Of a DNA stretch of 64,000 bases, positions 1 to 12,085 are shown in pieces (position 1 is the stretch's first letter; each line of letters opens with the position of its first letter). This stretch comes from Microbotryomycetes sp. JL201. Its lineage: Eukaryota > Basidiomycota > Microbotryomycetes. The stretch spans positions 1 to 64,000 of the forward strand of contig JAQYUZ010000047.1 in NCBI GenBank assembly GCA_033819885.1, in the 5' to 3' direction. The notes beneath the pieces were generated by a model. That model made no database searches. It saw nothing but the letters and a program-made list of their open reading frames with translations, and was not told where the DNA came from. The position numbers and the translations under genes were made by a program.

Positions 1-78
1 CCCTAACCCTAACCCTAACCCTAACCCTAACCCTAACCCTAACCCTAACCCTAACCCTAACCCTAGCCCTAACCCTAG
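1..78. repeat. Telomere repeat tract
   Basis: Thirteen uninterrupted 6-bp units, mostly CCCTAA, with CCCTAG variants in the 11th and 13th units. Read outward this is TTAGGG, the canonical repeat of most filamentous and basidiomycete fungi. It marks the physical left end of the chromosome. The variants sit at the inner edge, as expected where the telomere meets unique DNA. Confidence 0.97.
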
Positions 79-859
79 GCTGGGGACGTCAAAGACTGTC
101 TCATCGTGCCTGCCGGCTAGGCAAACCGTCAAATCAGTCAGAACGAGTAGTCAAGACGAGTCTATTCGAGGCGTCGCCGAGCCTCGCGATGGCCTTGACG
201 GCATTGCAAAGGCGGCGTGGGCAGTCGCGTACGTTGGCGCTTGAAGGGGCCGCCGCGTTCCATAGCAGACACTCGCATTGAGGTTTTGAGACGTCCAAAT
301 ATGCTGCCGCTGAGCCACGCGTTGGCGTCAAATGGGAAAAGTCGCAATCTGGGTCGGCAGGGCGCGGACCATCGTCGCCGCCGCCGAATCGCGGTTCAGC
401 GCTACGATATTCGTTCAGCGGACTTTTTCAGTGAACCAATATATTGAGCATCGGCGTGCCGTAATAAGTGCTGAGATCGTGCACAATCGGCCGAAACGCA
501 AGAGCGAAAGAGGCCCGAGCTCGAGGACGTCGACCACGCACGCCAAGCCGTCCGACCGCCTCGGTCGAGTAGCATGTCTACACGAGATGATGGCGTACAA
601 AAACGCTGGGCATTCTTGCTGCCACCAGCTCATCAGAACGGTCGCGGCTCGCGCATGGTCAACAATGCTCCAGCTGAAGCCAAGTCGACAAGTCACGTGC
701 CTAAATCCAGAAAAGTTCCTTTAAAATTGATCGAGCACTGGTAGAAGGGTATAGAGATTGTAACGCAGCCAAGATAGTGCTACTGCTAGTACTCACCTTC
801 AAGGGCGGACCGGTTGACGAGTCTCTGGCTGCGAGTCTCTTTCCGTCCAACTCGAAGTC
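79..859. other. Subtelomeric gene-free stretch
   Basis: I see no convincing gene here. The open frames overlap on both strands, resemble no family I know and lack plausible splice structure. There is no visible tandem repeat, helicase gene or transposon of the kind common next to telomeres. The right end should contain the promoter and 5' UTR of the proteasome gene that starts at 860. Confidence 0.6.
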
Positions 860-2080
860 ATGGCAGCACCCGGCGGCGAAGCATCACAGTACAGGCAAGT
901 AGAGCCTCCTTGAGTCCTGTCGCCTCCGGCTGTGTGCGTGTTGAGCTGACGAGTCTCTTGTGTGTCTTCGTGCGCGCGCAGCTTCTCGCTGACGACATTC
1001 AGCCCAAGCGGCAAGCTCGTGCAAATCGATCATGCGCTCGCAGCGGTCGGACAAGGAACGACGAGCTTGGGCATCAAGGGTGTGTGCGAGCAGCGCAACG
1101 CGTGACGACGCGTCATCGTCACCGATGCTGCTCTTGACGGCGCTCGAGCCTTGCTCTGACACCATATCTTACAGCGTCCAATGGCATTGTCATTGCGACG
1201 TCCAAGAAGACGCCATCGCCTCTGGTGGACGACTCGATGCTCGAAAAGGTTCGGAGCTTCGACGTCTGAGCCGTGGCCAACGACGCGTGCTGACACATAC
1301 TGCACCACAGGTTGCCATGATTTGCCCCAACATCGGTGTCGTGTACTCGGGCATGGGGCCCGACTATCGTGTGCTCGTTGCAAAGGCACGCAAGCTCGCT
1401 CAGGCGTACTGGAAGATTTACGGTGAATACCCGTCAACACGAGTTATGGTTGGAGAGATTGCAAACGTAATGCAAGAAGCTACACAGTCTGGGCAAGTCC
1501 AGGTTGTAATGACAACACTATGTCGCCATCAAGGACCGCTGACATTTAAACGGTTCATGTAGCGGAGTTCGGCCGTTCGGCGTGTCACTGCTTGTGGCCG
1601 GTTTCGACAAGACGAAGGGTCACACTTTGTACCAAGTTGATCCGTCAGGCGCATTTTGGGCATGGAAAGCAAGCGCGATTGGCAAGAACCAAGTCAATGC
1701 ACGAACGTTCCTCGAGAAGCGGCAAGTTTAGGCAGTCCCGTGCGCAGCTACCTACTAATCACGGCATGATACTTGCCTCACATAGGTATAACGACGACTT
1801 GTCGCTTGAGGACGCAATTCATACGGCGCTGCTGACGTTGAAGGAAGGCTTTGAAGGCGTTATGACGGAAAAGACGATCGAAATCGGCGTCATTTCAACA
1901 GCCGGATACGAAATTTTGGCACACGGAGGACATGGAACTGGCAAAGGCGACTCCCCTGTATTCCGGAAACTAACAGAGTCTGAGGTGGCAGAGTAAGCTT
2001 CCTGATCGAGCCCAGATCTTTGATGCGTCGAGCTGATCGCATGTCCCTGATTTCAATACGACAGCTACTTGCAACTGTAG
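860..2080 (+). CDS. PRE8: 20S proteasome subunit alpha type-2
   Basis: Alpha2 subunit (PSMA2 / Pre8) of the outer ring of the 20S proteasome, which gates substrate entry. Seven exons (860-894, 982-1079, 1175-1248, 1311-1492, 1563-1721, 1786-1992, 2065-2080) sum to 771 nt, or 256 aa, close to the family norm. Visible signatures are the N-terminal [17 protein letters not shown], then [45 protein letters not shown] and [20 protein letters not shown], all at the positions expected from human PSMA2. The conserved residues across junctions force three introns to start with GC rather than GT (895, 1493, 1722). It is the first gene from the telomere. Identity is secure; only the use of GC donors needs RNA support. 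Confidence 0.95.
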
Positions 2081-2604
2081 AGCTTTGCTGAGATGTACTT
2101 GCAATGCTTCCCTTTGATTAAATTGCCCCTTGCCTCCGAATTGGCCAAGCGGGCGGCTGCGGAAAACCGATTCGTCTGAATGTGACGAAAGAGTGAGAGA
2201 GCTAGAGGCCGTAAATGTCGTAAATGTTGCTGCGGTGCGACGGTGGACACGAATCCGACGGTCGGAGGCCTTCATCTGCTTCAAGCATCAATCAACCCGC
2301 TCTTCTGTGCGTAGCGAACACGCGCAATATCAAACAAAAATTGTTGCCCCTTGCGCGAGCGTGTCGCTCGTGCGCAGTGCGCGTCACGCCCTTGAGCGTT
2401 ACCTGCGCGGCCCCACATCGCTTGGCCCGCTCACTCTCGAGCACACCGCATCCACGCAACTTCCTGACTCGCATTCAAGGTGAGTTATCCGCCTGTTTTT
2501 ATGCCAATCCAGGCGAGCTGTCGGATGAAACGGCCCGAGATGCTTGCGCCTGTTTCAATGGCCCGAGCTTTCCATTTCAGCAATGACTTGGCCGTTTAAC
2601 TGAC

Positions 2605-3586
2605 ATGACGAGCATCTTGTCCTTTGATGCAGACATCATGGACGGCAGCAGCGACAAGCAAGCAGATAAATATACCGGCGATGACGTGTTCAATCGATTG
2701 CGGGCCATGTTCAAAGACAACAACAACGAATACCGTGAACAAGGTATGTGCTTTGTCATGATCCTGCGTACGCAATGTGGCAATCCGCTGAGAATCATGA
2801 ACAGGCTGGGACCAAGCTTGGAAACAGGGATTGACTCCCTGGGACGCGAGCGACGTACAACCTGCCCTGAAAGAGCTCGTGGACTCGAATTGGAACGATG
2901 TTGGTGCACCTTGGACCGACCTGGTGGGTCAGCCAGCTTTGGTGGCAGGTTGCGGCAGGGTCAGTTCACTCGTTTCGCGCCATGAAAAAATGCAGCTGAG
3001 CATCATTCGACTACAGGGGAACGACGCAATATTCTTCGCAGCCCGAGGCCTTGACTGCACAGGTATCGATTTGTCAGAAACCGCCATCGAAACAGCTCAA
3101 AAGACGCTCGCACAAAGCCAAAATCCGCCCTCGAATGTCAAGTTTGAAGTTGCAAGCTTCTTTGATTTCAAACCACCGAAAGACTTGTTTGCGCTCGCAT
3201 ACGACTATACGTTCTTTTGTGCCATTCCTCATTCCTTGCGTCAGCCTTGGGCAGATCGTTACGCCGACTTGGTCAGACCTGGTGGGCTACTGATCTGTCT
3301 CGAATTTCCCATCGGTAAGCCTGCTCATCGTATCCTGCAGTCCGAAAGCTGACCGCGAGCTCGTAAGACGGAGACCGTTCAGGAGGACCACCTTACTCGG
3401 TATCGGAAGAGGCGTACAATCAAGTGTTGTCCGGTCACTTTGAGTGAGCGCAGTCAATTGGATAGAGCACTGCGCTCGCATGCTAATGGTGACACCGACT
3501 ACAGCAAAATCTACTCTGCCAAACCAGGGAAATCAGCCGAGGGTCACGAGGGTCGCGAAATGATTGTCGTGTGGCGCAAAAAGTAG
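2605..3586 (+). CDS. Thiol/thiopurine S-methyltransferase family protein
   Basis: A SAM-dependent methyltransferase of the TPMT family that most likely methylates small thiols or halide-like nucleophiles in the cytosol. Five exons (2605-2743, 2805-2959, 3017-3314, 3383-3443, 3505-3586) encode 244 aa. Motifs are GWDQAWKQGLTPWD near residue 45, typical of the family; the glycine-rich SAM loop LVAGCGRGNDAIFFAARG; the acidic residue GIDLSETAI; and YDYTFFCAIP followed by RPGGLLICLEFPIGGPPYSVS. The start is the first in-frame ATG; another ATG at 2638 (MDGSS) is equally possible. An upstream Arg/Ser-rich frame ending at a splice donor near 2478 could be an alternative leader exon, but I did not include it. 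The exact substrate cannot be read from sequence. Confidence 0.88.
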
Positions 3587-3682
3587 ATACTTTTGGTAGA
3601 TTGCAACAGTCGTCGAGTCATTTGCAGATATCGTCAATTAGTACAACAAGCAAGAGATGGAATGTCCGATTTCGTCATAATT

Positions 3683-5223
3683 TTACGGCTGCGTGACTTG
3701 CGAAGCGACACGCAAGAACATGTCTCGCTGCTCTCGCGTGCCCGCTCGGCTTCTCGCAAACAGCTGCCAGACTCCTGCTAGTGCAAACCTCAATCCTTCT
3801 TCTTCCGCGTTCGAGCTGGCTGCTTGCAATTGCTCAAGCTGCTTGCTAACCGTGTCGAGCTTTTCACGATCCAGCGAGTTGCCCGATAAACCGGCGTTGT
3901 CGAGTGGTGCAGCTCCCATAGCAAACGAGCCCTTCGATCCGCGCGAGTCCATGGATAAGAATGACGGGACAGCGCTCAAAGACGTCGACTGATTACTCGA
4001 GCTTGATGCAATCGCGGCCGCAGTTTGAGCAGCGAGCGCGACAGCGCTGCCGGCGGCGCTCAATGGGTTTGAATGCACCTTGCTGCTGTTCAGCTCTGCA
4101 CTCGAACTCGCACTCGAGTCGGCTAGATAAAATTTGGACCGCGCAGAAGTGTCGGACGACGTTGCCGCGGCCGCTGGCGCCTCGGTCGGTTTTTGAACCG
4201 GTGGCGTCGGTGGCGGTTTGATCGTTGAAGACCTTCGTGAGCGCGTCTGGACTGGTTGACGGTCAGGGGTGCCTGGCGCTGTGGCAAGGGGTCGTGATGC
4301 CTGCATATGCACGCGCTCGTGCGGCATTGGCGCATCGTCGTCTCCGTCGTCCATATCGAGGCTGTCGAACGAGCGATTGCCGAGTGACCTGCTTTCATCT
4401 CCGACTTGAGACCCCGATTCGGCGTACCGGGCCCAGTAGCCGTCTTCGATATCAACTCTCGTGTCTCTGTTTGCGGTGTCAAACATGCCTGTCGCGCTGC
4501 CGCCGTCGTTTCCGTCATCGTCATCGTTCCAGCCGGCCCAAAAGTCTTCAGGGGCGCCGTATGCGCCTGGCGTTGTTCCTTCCCCTTCTGCCATCTCTTC
4601 CTTTGTTTTTATACGCTTGCCATGCTGTGCAATGTTGACGGGCCTTGTCTTGAGCAAGTCTGCAACGTGCTCGAGCGCGCTGTCGAGCGTCGAATGCCAC
4701 AGCTGACCTCGGTCTCGGTCGCTGGGGACCACATCTAGCGTCTGAAATGCCCAGGCGGGCCTCTCTTCATCGTCTGACGAATCTCCATGACCGAAAGCGC
4801 TGTTGGGTAGCGACTGTTCCTCCCACATGACGACGCACGCAAGGCCTTCTCCGCCGACGGGCACGAGGGCCCGGATAGAAGTATCGTCGACAGCGTACAG
4901 AGGCTGGCCCAATCGGACCTCGCCAAGGTGCCCGGCTGCGCGTGTTTGGTTCGTCAATCGGGCGCTGGCTTGGTCGACTGCGAGGGGAATGTGCAGTCCC
5001 AGATCGAATACTCACCTTCGACCAGCCTGTTGTGCAGCTCAATCACCTTTTGTTTGACCGCGACCGGCTGTAGATACTCGTGCTGCGTTGGCCTGGTGTT
5101 GAGAAAGTGATGCGCCTGGGCAGTTGGCTGTGCAAGCTGCTGCACTGAAATCGAGCATGGCTCGGGCGACAGCAGTGTCGGCAGCAGCCGAGCACATGCA
5201 TGTGATGGGTCGGGCAGGTCCAT
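3683..5223 (-). CDS. Conserved-looking hypothetical protein, acidic and disordered
   Basis: I do not recognise a family. Two exons are supported: MDLPDPSHACARLLPTLL opens exon 1, a 48-nt intron (GTGAGT...CGCAG, about 4985-5032) follows, and the frame resumes as VDQASARLTNQTRAAG. The N-terminal 150 residues look folded, with the stretches LGQPLYAVDD and EGLACVVMWEEQ. The middle is acidic and Ser-rich (FWAGWNDDDDGNDGG; PMPHERVHMQ) and carries a Pro-rich SH3-type ligand, IKPPPTPPVQKP. The C-terminus has a predicted coiled coil, LDREKLDTVSKQLEQLQ, followed by an alanine/leucine-rich helix. The gene is convergent with the methyltransferase, with about 96 bp between stop codons. The length and clean splice frame argue that it is real. 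Confidence 0.75.
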
Positions 5224-5638
5224 GGCGCACCGAGCACGCGCGAGTCTGGAGCCAGGGAGCATTGGCACTGCCAGTTCGCAGCCGACCAGTTCCGACGAAA
5301 GCGGGGCGCCACGAACTTCATCAATCCCTCGATTTCGCTCAAACGTACACTTCAATTCATTCATACGTGTAATGACCCGTCTCGGACACTGCGCGGCTAA
5401 ATCCGAGCTGGTCGTGCCATGTACCCCGGGTCCAAGCTCGGCAGCCGCGAATATGACTGTAAATGAAAAGCGATCTAGCAAGACACAAGGGGCGCCGGAT
5501 TGAGCTTTCAATACTTCAGTTGCGAGATCTCAACAGTGAACGACATGTCGAGTAATCCGGCATGACCGGCTCAAGACAGCCGGGTGCGCCGTGGACGAGT
5601 TGGACTGTAGAGGATTTCAGTTCTCAACACGCGACGAT

Positions 5639-7504
5639 ATGAGCGACGGCGTCGAGTATGGCAAAGTCAGGTGAGTTGAGCTTTATGCATTGCCTTTGCA
5701 CTTGCCCTGCGTATCGGCCCTGCCCGCCGACCAACGGCCAAGTCGATGTCGTAGCGCCGGTTCACAAGCTCGCGGGCGGTGCAAGGAGCAAGCCTCTCCC
5801 GAGACAGACAGTCCGAAAGGCTTACGCTGCATTGCTCGTGCCTGCAGGACTCCGCTGGACGAGCAAGCCGTGGACCGGTACTTGAGCGCCAACATTCCCG
5901 GCTTCAAGCTCAAAGATGTACACCAGTTCTCGTTCGGACAATCGTGAGTACCTGGACATAATCCGCTGCGGCTCCAGCCATGTCCAAGTCACTGATGGAA
6001 TTGCCACTTTTGCGCTGCCCCATCGGCTCGGCCCCACTTGAAACGCTGCTGGCTTTGCTCAACATCCAGGAACCCTACATACCTGCTCAGAGACCGCAGC
6101 GATCCACCGAAGCAATATGTATTGCGCAAAAAGCCGCCGGGAAAGCTCGTCTCGCAGACCGCTCACGCGGTAGAGCGCGAATACAAGATTCTCAGCGCGC
6201 TCGGCGACGAAGGCACTGTGCCCGTACCAAAAGTGTACGCGCTGTGCACCGACAGCTCAGTGTTGGGGACGCCATTCTATGTTATGGAGTACATCAAAGT
6301 CAGCTAGCCTGCGCCACTGCCCAGGATACCTTCGAGCTTTCTGACGCTTGTCTGTCAGGGACGCATCTTTACGGATGTGAGGATGCCCGAGATCGCAACA
6401 AAGGAAGAGAGGACGGCGTGGTCCGTGACATGTCTATATGATCGTGTCCGTGCCAATCTTACTGACGAATCCCGTCGCACAGCTGGATGAGCATTATCAA
6501 GACGATCGCGGCATTGCACAAGATTGACCCACAAAAGGTTGGATTAGGAGATTTTGGCTCTACAAAGCCATTCTATCCGCGGCAGATCAAGTGCGCCTAC
6601 AGTACCGTGTTGCGTCGGCTCGAGAACTGACACATTCGAAATCAGGTCACTCACAAAAGTATCGAAGGCGCAAGCGGCCGTCAAGGACACGGAAACTGGA
6701 GTTGAAGTTGGCGAGCTACCGGCTTTCGACTTTTTGATTGACTGGTATACGAAAAACACGCCGGCGGGCGGTCCAGAAGAGCCGAGGATAATCCACGGTG
6801 ACTTTAAATGCGACAACATGGCAAGCTTTGCTCGAGCGATCATGTTCGCGATGGATCAAATTGACACTGACTGTGAATCTGCAGATCTTTCATCCTACAA
6901 AGCCGGAAGTTATCGGGGTTCTCGATTGGGAATTGTCGACGTTGGTACGGTCCCTACATTTGGTAGATTGTGCGAGCTACTGACAGCCGTCTACAGGGAC
7001 ATCCAAATTCGGACTTGTCAAATTTGTTGCAACCGTTCTACATTCCACAACCCGAGGATGATGGCAAGAGTGTCAGTTCTGCGTCGTCACTCGTGGCACT
7101 CCGGTGAGCTACGAACGCTCTTGCTTTGAATGCAAGTTTCTGATTATTCCTCTGACAGCGACATTCCGGACGACAAGTTGCCAATCCCAAATGCTCAAGT
7201 TTTGCTGAAAGAGTACTGCAAACTCGTCGGCCAACCTTTCCCTTTGCCAAAGTGGACCGCCTGCGTCTCTTTTGCATTTTTCCGCGTGGGTTGATTGCCG
7301 TCGAGTGACAATGCCGCCCTACGCTCGTGAGCTGACCACAATGAGCTCGTTGCACAGTTGGCCGTCATCACGCAAGGTATCGCAGCTAGGGCTGCAGTTG
7401 GCCAAGCATCGAGCGCGAAAGCGAAATCGTACGCCACGATTTTCCCACAGATCGGAGGTCTCGCCGTAGACACAATTGCGCGCGGCCAAGACGCAAAGCT
7501 CTGA
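5639..7504 (+). CDS. ACAD10/11-like phosphotransferase (APH-fold kinase)
   Basis: An aminoglycoside-phosphotransferase-fold kinase resembling the kinase part of mammalian ACAD10/ACAD11, here without an acyl-CoA dehydrogenase domain. Exons read [11 protein letters not shown], then [27 protein letters not shown], the ATP-lysine strand [10 protein letters not shown], the hinge region [12 protein letters not shown], the catalytic loop [11 protein letters not shown] and the metal site [20 protein letters not shown]. The last exon ([20 protein letters not shown]) matches the family's C-terminal helix. About seven introns are needed. ACAD11-type kinases are reported to act on hydroxyacyl-CoA; the substrate here is inference. 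The gene is convergent with the MFS gene, 107 bp away. Confidence 0.88.
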
Positions 7505-7611
7505 ATAGGGAAATGCGCCGTGGTCTGCTCTGACTATAAGGTGTCTTTGTAAGAAGAGATGCGTGTGACAACAACAAAGAGTCTCGAGTGCAATTTTGCA
7601 CAAGTGCAAAC

Positions 7612-9669
7612 TCAGTTGACGAATTTGTACTTTTCCCTGAGACGGTGACCGTACATGAACAGAACGAATGGCGCCGGGATCGCGGGCTGTCGTGGGTTGC
7701 AAAGTACGAATTAGTGTTGATGCCGAAAAAGAGATGACTGTCTGATCTGCTCACCAGAGACACGCAAGCAAGAATTGTACCGCCCACACCGTAACCCAAA
7801 CTGATAAATAGATTGTCTGAAAAAATGGGCAACACGCAACCTGCAATTGACCTTGCCAAGGTTGCGGCAGCCATGGCGGCCGCGCTGTAAGGCACGAATG
7901 CGTCCACAACGAAATTTTGGATTGAATTGAATGCGAGCATGAGACCGAATGCGAGCAAGGCCGAGCCTAGCAATGGGAAAATCCAATGCGTTTGAGCTTG
8001 AGCCGTCCACGCCCAGACAAAGATGCCCATCGGAAACAGTAGCATGCCAATCTTGAAGAAAAATGTCAGATGGGCAGGGGCAATGGCAAGAGCGATGACT
8101 GAACAATCTCACCTGCGTCAACACAAGACGGAATTCAGGCTGCCCATCCGACTTGTACCTAGTGCAACACGCTCGATAAATCTTGTCGGCATACTGCGAG
8201 GCCACAGCCGCCGCAGACAAGAATCCGATGGCTGGTCACATGAGTTCAAAGCGTGATCAGCCAAAGTCTCCACCTGCAAAAGTCGAACTCACTCAGTCCG
8301 AGGTAGGACAGGCCCTGCGTCTTGGGACCCCAGCCATACGTAAAGATGCCCGTCGGAGGGTCGTGCCGCGCAAAAAGAAGAGGTCTAGATTAAGCAGACA
8401 AAGCTAAGTGGCGCTCGCACGAGAAAAAGACGGGAAGCGCTCACAGAGAAACGAGATACACGTAAATGATAGCCTAATCATCGAGACGTCAGTGATGCCA
8501 GTTTTGTTTGGGTGCAAGGCCAGCTCACATAGATGTACGCATAGTCTGAGTGAGAAGGAGGGTTGAGTGATGACGTTCGATTGATTGCACCCGAACAAGC
8601 CTGCACTCACAAGTGACAAAGATGGCGCAGACAGGGTTCATGAGCATTCGCGGTGGTCGCTGTGAGTGTATTAACAGGTAGTCAGAGAAAGACAAGGGGT
8701 AGCAGTATCTCGGAGGTATGACTGACAGTGAACGTTCGAAGCACCACCGATTTCGCTTCTGGATGGGGTCGGAACACGGCCATAGCTCGATCGAGTACGC
8801 CCGTTGGCTCGTGCACGAGTTCGCCTTGCTCCCTGTAGAGCTTCTCCAGCACGGGGGCGTACGTTTCGTTCATGCAGGTGACGACGAGCAAGACGTTGAC
8901 GCCGACGGCGATTGTCAGAACGCGCAATGTCCATCTCCAGTACGCCAAGACGATGTAGTTGCCGAGGATGCTGCCGAGACTCGGGCCAAGTAAAGGGCCG
9001 AGAGCATATACCGAGATTGCCCGGCCGCGTTCGCGAGGAACAAACAGGTCAGAGATGGTGGCCACGCCAAGGCCGGGACCAGACGAGCCAAATACGCCTG
9101 AAAAAAAGCGCAAGACGATCATGGCAGGCAAATTGGGAGCAAAACAGCAACCGAGGTTGAACGCGAGGAATCCTGAGTGGCAAAGGCTTGCTGGTCAGTC
9201 TACCAGCCCAGACACCAGCAGGACAGCACGCCTTTAGGCTTGACTTGCCGAGCATAGAGGTTGCGTATGCCAATTGCCTACCGTACAGCTCTGATACCGG
9301 CGCAAACAGAAACGGCCCTGCACCCAGGCCGAACACATACATGGCCGTCGTCGCCAACGTAGTCAGCTCTCTGCTGCTGACGTTCCACTCGTCTTGCATG
9401 AATGTCGCGGCCGGTACGAGGATGGACGAGCCCGTAGTGCTACATTACGCGAGCGGGGCATTGCGTTAGGAGCCGCGCGGCAAGAGAACGATCCAAACGC
9501 ACGATAAGAACCCAGTGATTGAGATGATGAGCGCATTCTTCCATCGTTTGCTGAGCGGCCAATTGAGCGGGTGCTGTGCCGAGCGTTGCCAATCGTCTGT
9601 CGCCTTGGTGTCGTCATTCTGGCGCCGATGTGGATGCTCTGTTCTTTTTATCGGCTGCGAGCCCGTCAT
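7612..9669 (-). CDS. MFS transporter, DHA1-type drug/polyamine family
   Basis: A 12-TM major facilitator. The N-terminus is cytosolic (MTGSQPIKRTEH, then HPLNWPLSKRWKNALI into TM1). Motif-A-like FAPVSELYGRQ follows TM2, and RFFSGVFGSSGPGLGVA and FVPRERGRAISVYALGPLLGP are the typical TM4-TM5 region of fungal DHA1 proteins. TM11-12 is SIAGCVLPIFSDNLFISLGYG. A last intron joins ILACVSL to PAIPAPFVLFMYGHRLREKY, restoring the family's usual C-terminus. Many short introns lie between 8050 and 8700. Likely a plasma-membrane exporter; the substrate is unknown. It is the first of three same-strand genes that could serve export or detoxification. Confidence 0.88.
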
Positions 9670-9878
9670 ATTCCTTGAAGATTCACCAATAGTGGCTACA
9701 GCGCATTCCTTGGTGCGACAGATCGATAGTTGCCTTTGACTGCGCCGGACAAGGTCGGAGCTTGAAATCCAGTGTGCTCGGTCTGGCTAAATTTATCACA
9801 GCTGCACCAAAACTCTGCACCTCATTACAACACAATCTAGACGGATAGGCTGCAGACAATCTCGAAAGCAATTCTTGT

Positions 9879-11839
9879 TTACGACGTGGGCTCTGATTCG
9901 CCACCGGGCAGCTTTTCAATGTAAGCCGGCGGCAGTTTCGATAGACATGGCGCAGGGAACAGCGTCCCGCGGAGAAAGCCGATCAATGTCGGTACAAAGA
10001 CGACCGTCCAAAGAAAAAAGACAGAAAACGTCATGATTGTGCCGATGACGCTGTGAAAATCAATCGCTGTCAGCGAGCGCCAATACAACGCAAAGGGGTG
10101 CTCACTTGAAAAACATGGAAGCAAACAGATCGCCAAGCGAGAACGTCAATAGCGTCATTGACCCGAGCGGGAACGTGAACGCCCACCAGCTAGCCCCGAC
10201 ACAACAATCAGCGGAGAAATTTCGCCACACAATGCAAATGACTAACCCCATGTTGAACGCAACAGTTTTGCCAAAGAAGCCCGTTGTGACGGATGCCACA
10301 GCGATGAATGTCCACCAAATGCCGAGGCTGCGATTGTAGGAAAGCGAAGCAAGATGTCGAGTGGCTCAGCTAGATCGAATTTACGGATGAGCTTGTACGC
10401 ACCCCCAAAGCAGCAAGCCGACAACAACTCCTGCCCCTAGCATGGGCTGCCCAACTTGTGCGAGTTCGGCAGAACCCGGCCTCTGTGGTTGTTGTTGAGC
10501 CAGCAAAGGGAACAAGCGCATAGCCACCCTTCCCTGTGGCGGGAGAAGGTGAGCGAGTTTTGTTCGATTCGAAATCTATTGCCTCGCGTACAAGTTCAAT
10601 TAGCGCGTACCCGGCTTGACCGCACGGCCCAAGCGGCAAGAAGGTGCTGACAATTAGCTCGCGGGGCGGTAGTTTGTGCAAGGCGAGACGTTGAAAGTAA
10701 ATGACCATGAGACCGCATGCAATCAGAAATCCGACGCCGCCCATGACGTATGAGCCACATAAAACGGCCAAGGCGTAGGAGAGGCGATCTCGTTCGGTGA
10801 GCATGCTACTGAGCGTCGCGCCGACAGCTGCAACGGTAATGGGAGGCACTGACATATACTAGCGTGTGAGCCTACTTTACCAATGGATCAGAGGAGAGCA
10901 TCACTGACCGACAGGCAAGAGCCACGCCGCAGTGAGCGCTTCTGACGTGTGATTGTGCTTTGTAAACATTATGACTAAGGTAACACCGGTCAATTGCAGC
11001 GTTGAGAGACTGGAGCTGTGCACTTACAAGGCACAATGAACGCCGTGAAGATGGACATGACTATGAAGTGAATTTGTCAATGTGGGTTCTCTCACGTGCA
11101 AGCTGATGACGCACCCAGCGTTATCCACCAAAGGACCAGGGCAGCTCCGAGTGTATCGAGGCCGTACTCTGTGCCCGTTCTCGCAATACCCGAAGTAATT
11201 GTCACGAGACCCATCGGGATGGTGCCCAGGAACAGCGAGTGCGTCTCGTGTTGGAGCATGACGAGAAAGATGCGCGGATAAAGCGAATACCGAGCGATGG
11301 TGATGAGCGTGAACCCGAGAAAGAGAGCCATGTCGAGGATAAGGAACCCTGCTCCGATTGCTCTGAATGCGGCGTGCGACGATTTCCAAGGCAGGTCAAA
11401 CAAGAGAGTGTTGACGATGCCAGTGCCCTGCACACATTCGACTTTAGGAACCAACGCCACATGACCGCTGTCGGGTTTCGAGTCAAGCGGCGTGTTGAGG
11501 ACTGACCATTGTGACGCTGAACCAGCTCGGGGTGAACCTCATAATTCTCAAACGCAGTCCTCTGGCCTTTGCTGCAAACACTGGATGCTGGCTCAGGGTG
11601 CGACGGAGTCCTGCGCCGAGGCCTGAATCGTCTACGTCGGCCGCGTCAGCAGCGTCAGCAGCTCCATCACTGTCGATTGAGCCCGTGTTCGCTTCGGATT
11701 TTGTCATATCGTGCGGGCGATTCGCGTCGACAGCCGTGTCGGTCGTGCTTGGTTTGTGGTGCTCGCCTCGGCTCGGAAACGGCTCGGCAGCCTCCGCGGC
11801 AGGGCGGGCAGACTCTGTGTGTGTGCGCCGTGAGTCCAT
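9879..11839 (-). CDS. SLAC1/TehA-family anion transporter (SSU1/Mae1-like)
   Basis: A ten-TM member of the voltage-dependent anion channel family, which in fungi includes the sulfite efflux pump Ssu1 and the malate carrier Mae1. Segments in order are MDSRRTHTE start, RIMRFTPSWFSVTM (the conserved entry into TM1), GTGIVNTLLFDLPW, TLITIARYSLYP, LGTIPMGLVTI, VPPITVAAVGATLSSM (TM6), LPLGPCGQAGYALIEL (a family hallmark) and WWAFTFPLGSMTLLTFSLG near the end. A Ser/Asp-rich, probably cytosolic N-terminus of about 110 aa precedes TM1. Ssu1-like sulfite efflux is the best guess, but malate transport cannot be excluded. Introns split it into about six exons. Confidence 0.85.
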
Positions 11840-12085
11840 TGGACCCAAAGAGCTGGTGGGGCCAAGCAGGTGTAGTAGCGGAGCGGCTGAGAGCAGGGTT
11901 AATGGGTGAGATGCTGACCCCCGTTGTTCGCCAACTGCTGCGAGCGAGCGAATTGATAAGCGGACTTCCTGTCGCGCAAACACGTTGATTCCGAAAAACG
12001 ACTTTCAAGCAAAGCTGCTTTTCGAGAGCGTGCTACAAGCAGGGACTTCATCTAAGCCAAATATATGCAAAATTACACGGACCTT

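Noticed and set aside
332-724. 130-codon plus-strand open frame near the telomere
   Set aside because: It is overlapped by a frame of similar size on the other strand, has no family likeness and no splice context; more likely a chance open frame in GC-rich DNA.
2224-2478. Arg/Ser-rich frame ending at a splice donor, which could be a mitochondrial leader exon of the methyltransferase
   Set aside because: No clear ATG with support, and TPMT relatives are normally cytosolic with a start near the chosen ATG. Kept only as an alternative.
5222-5503. Plus-strand frame opposite the unknown protein's first exon
   Set aside because: It shadows the minus-strand exon and has no independent splice or family evidence.
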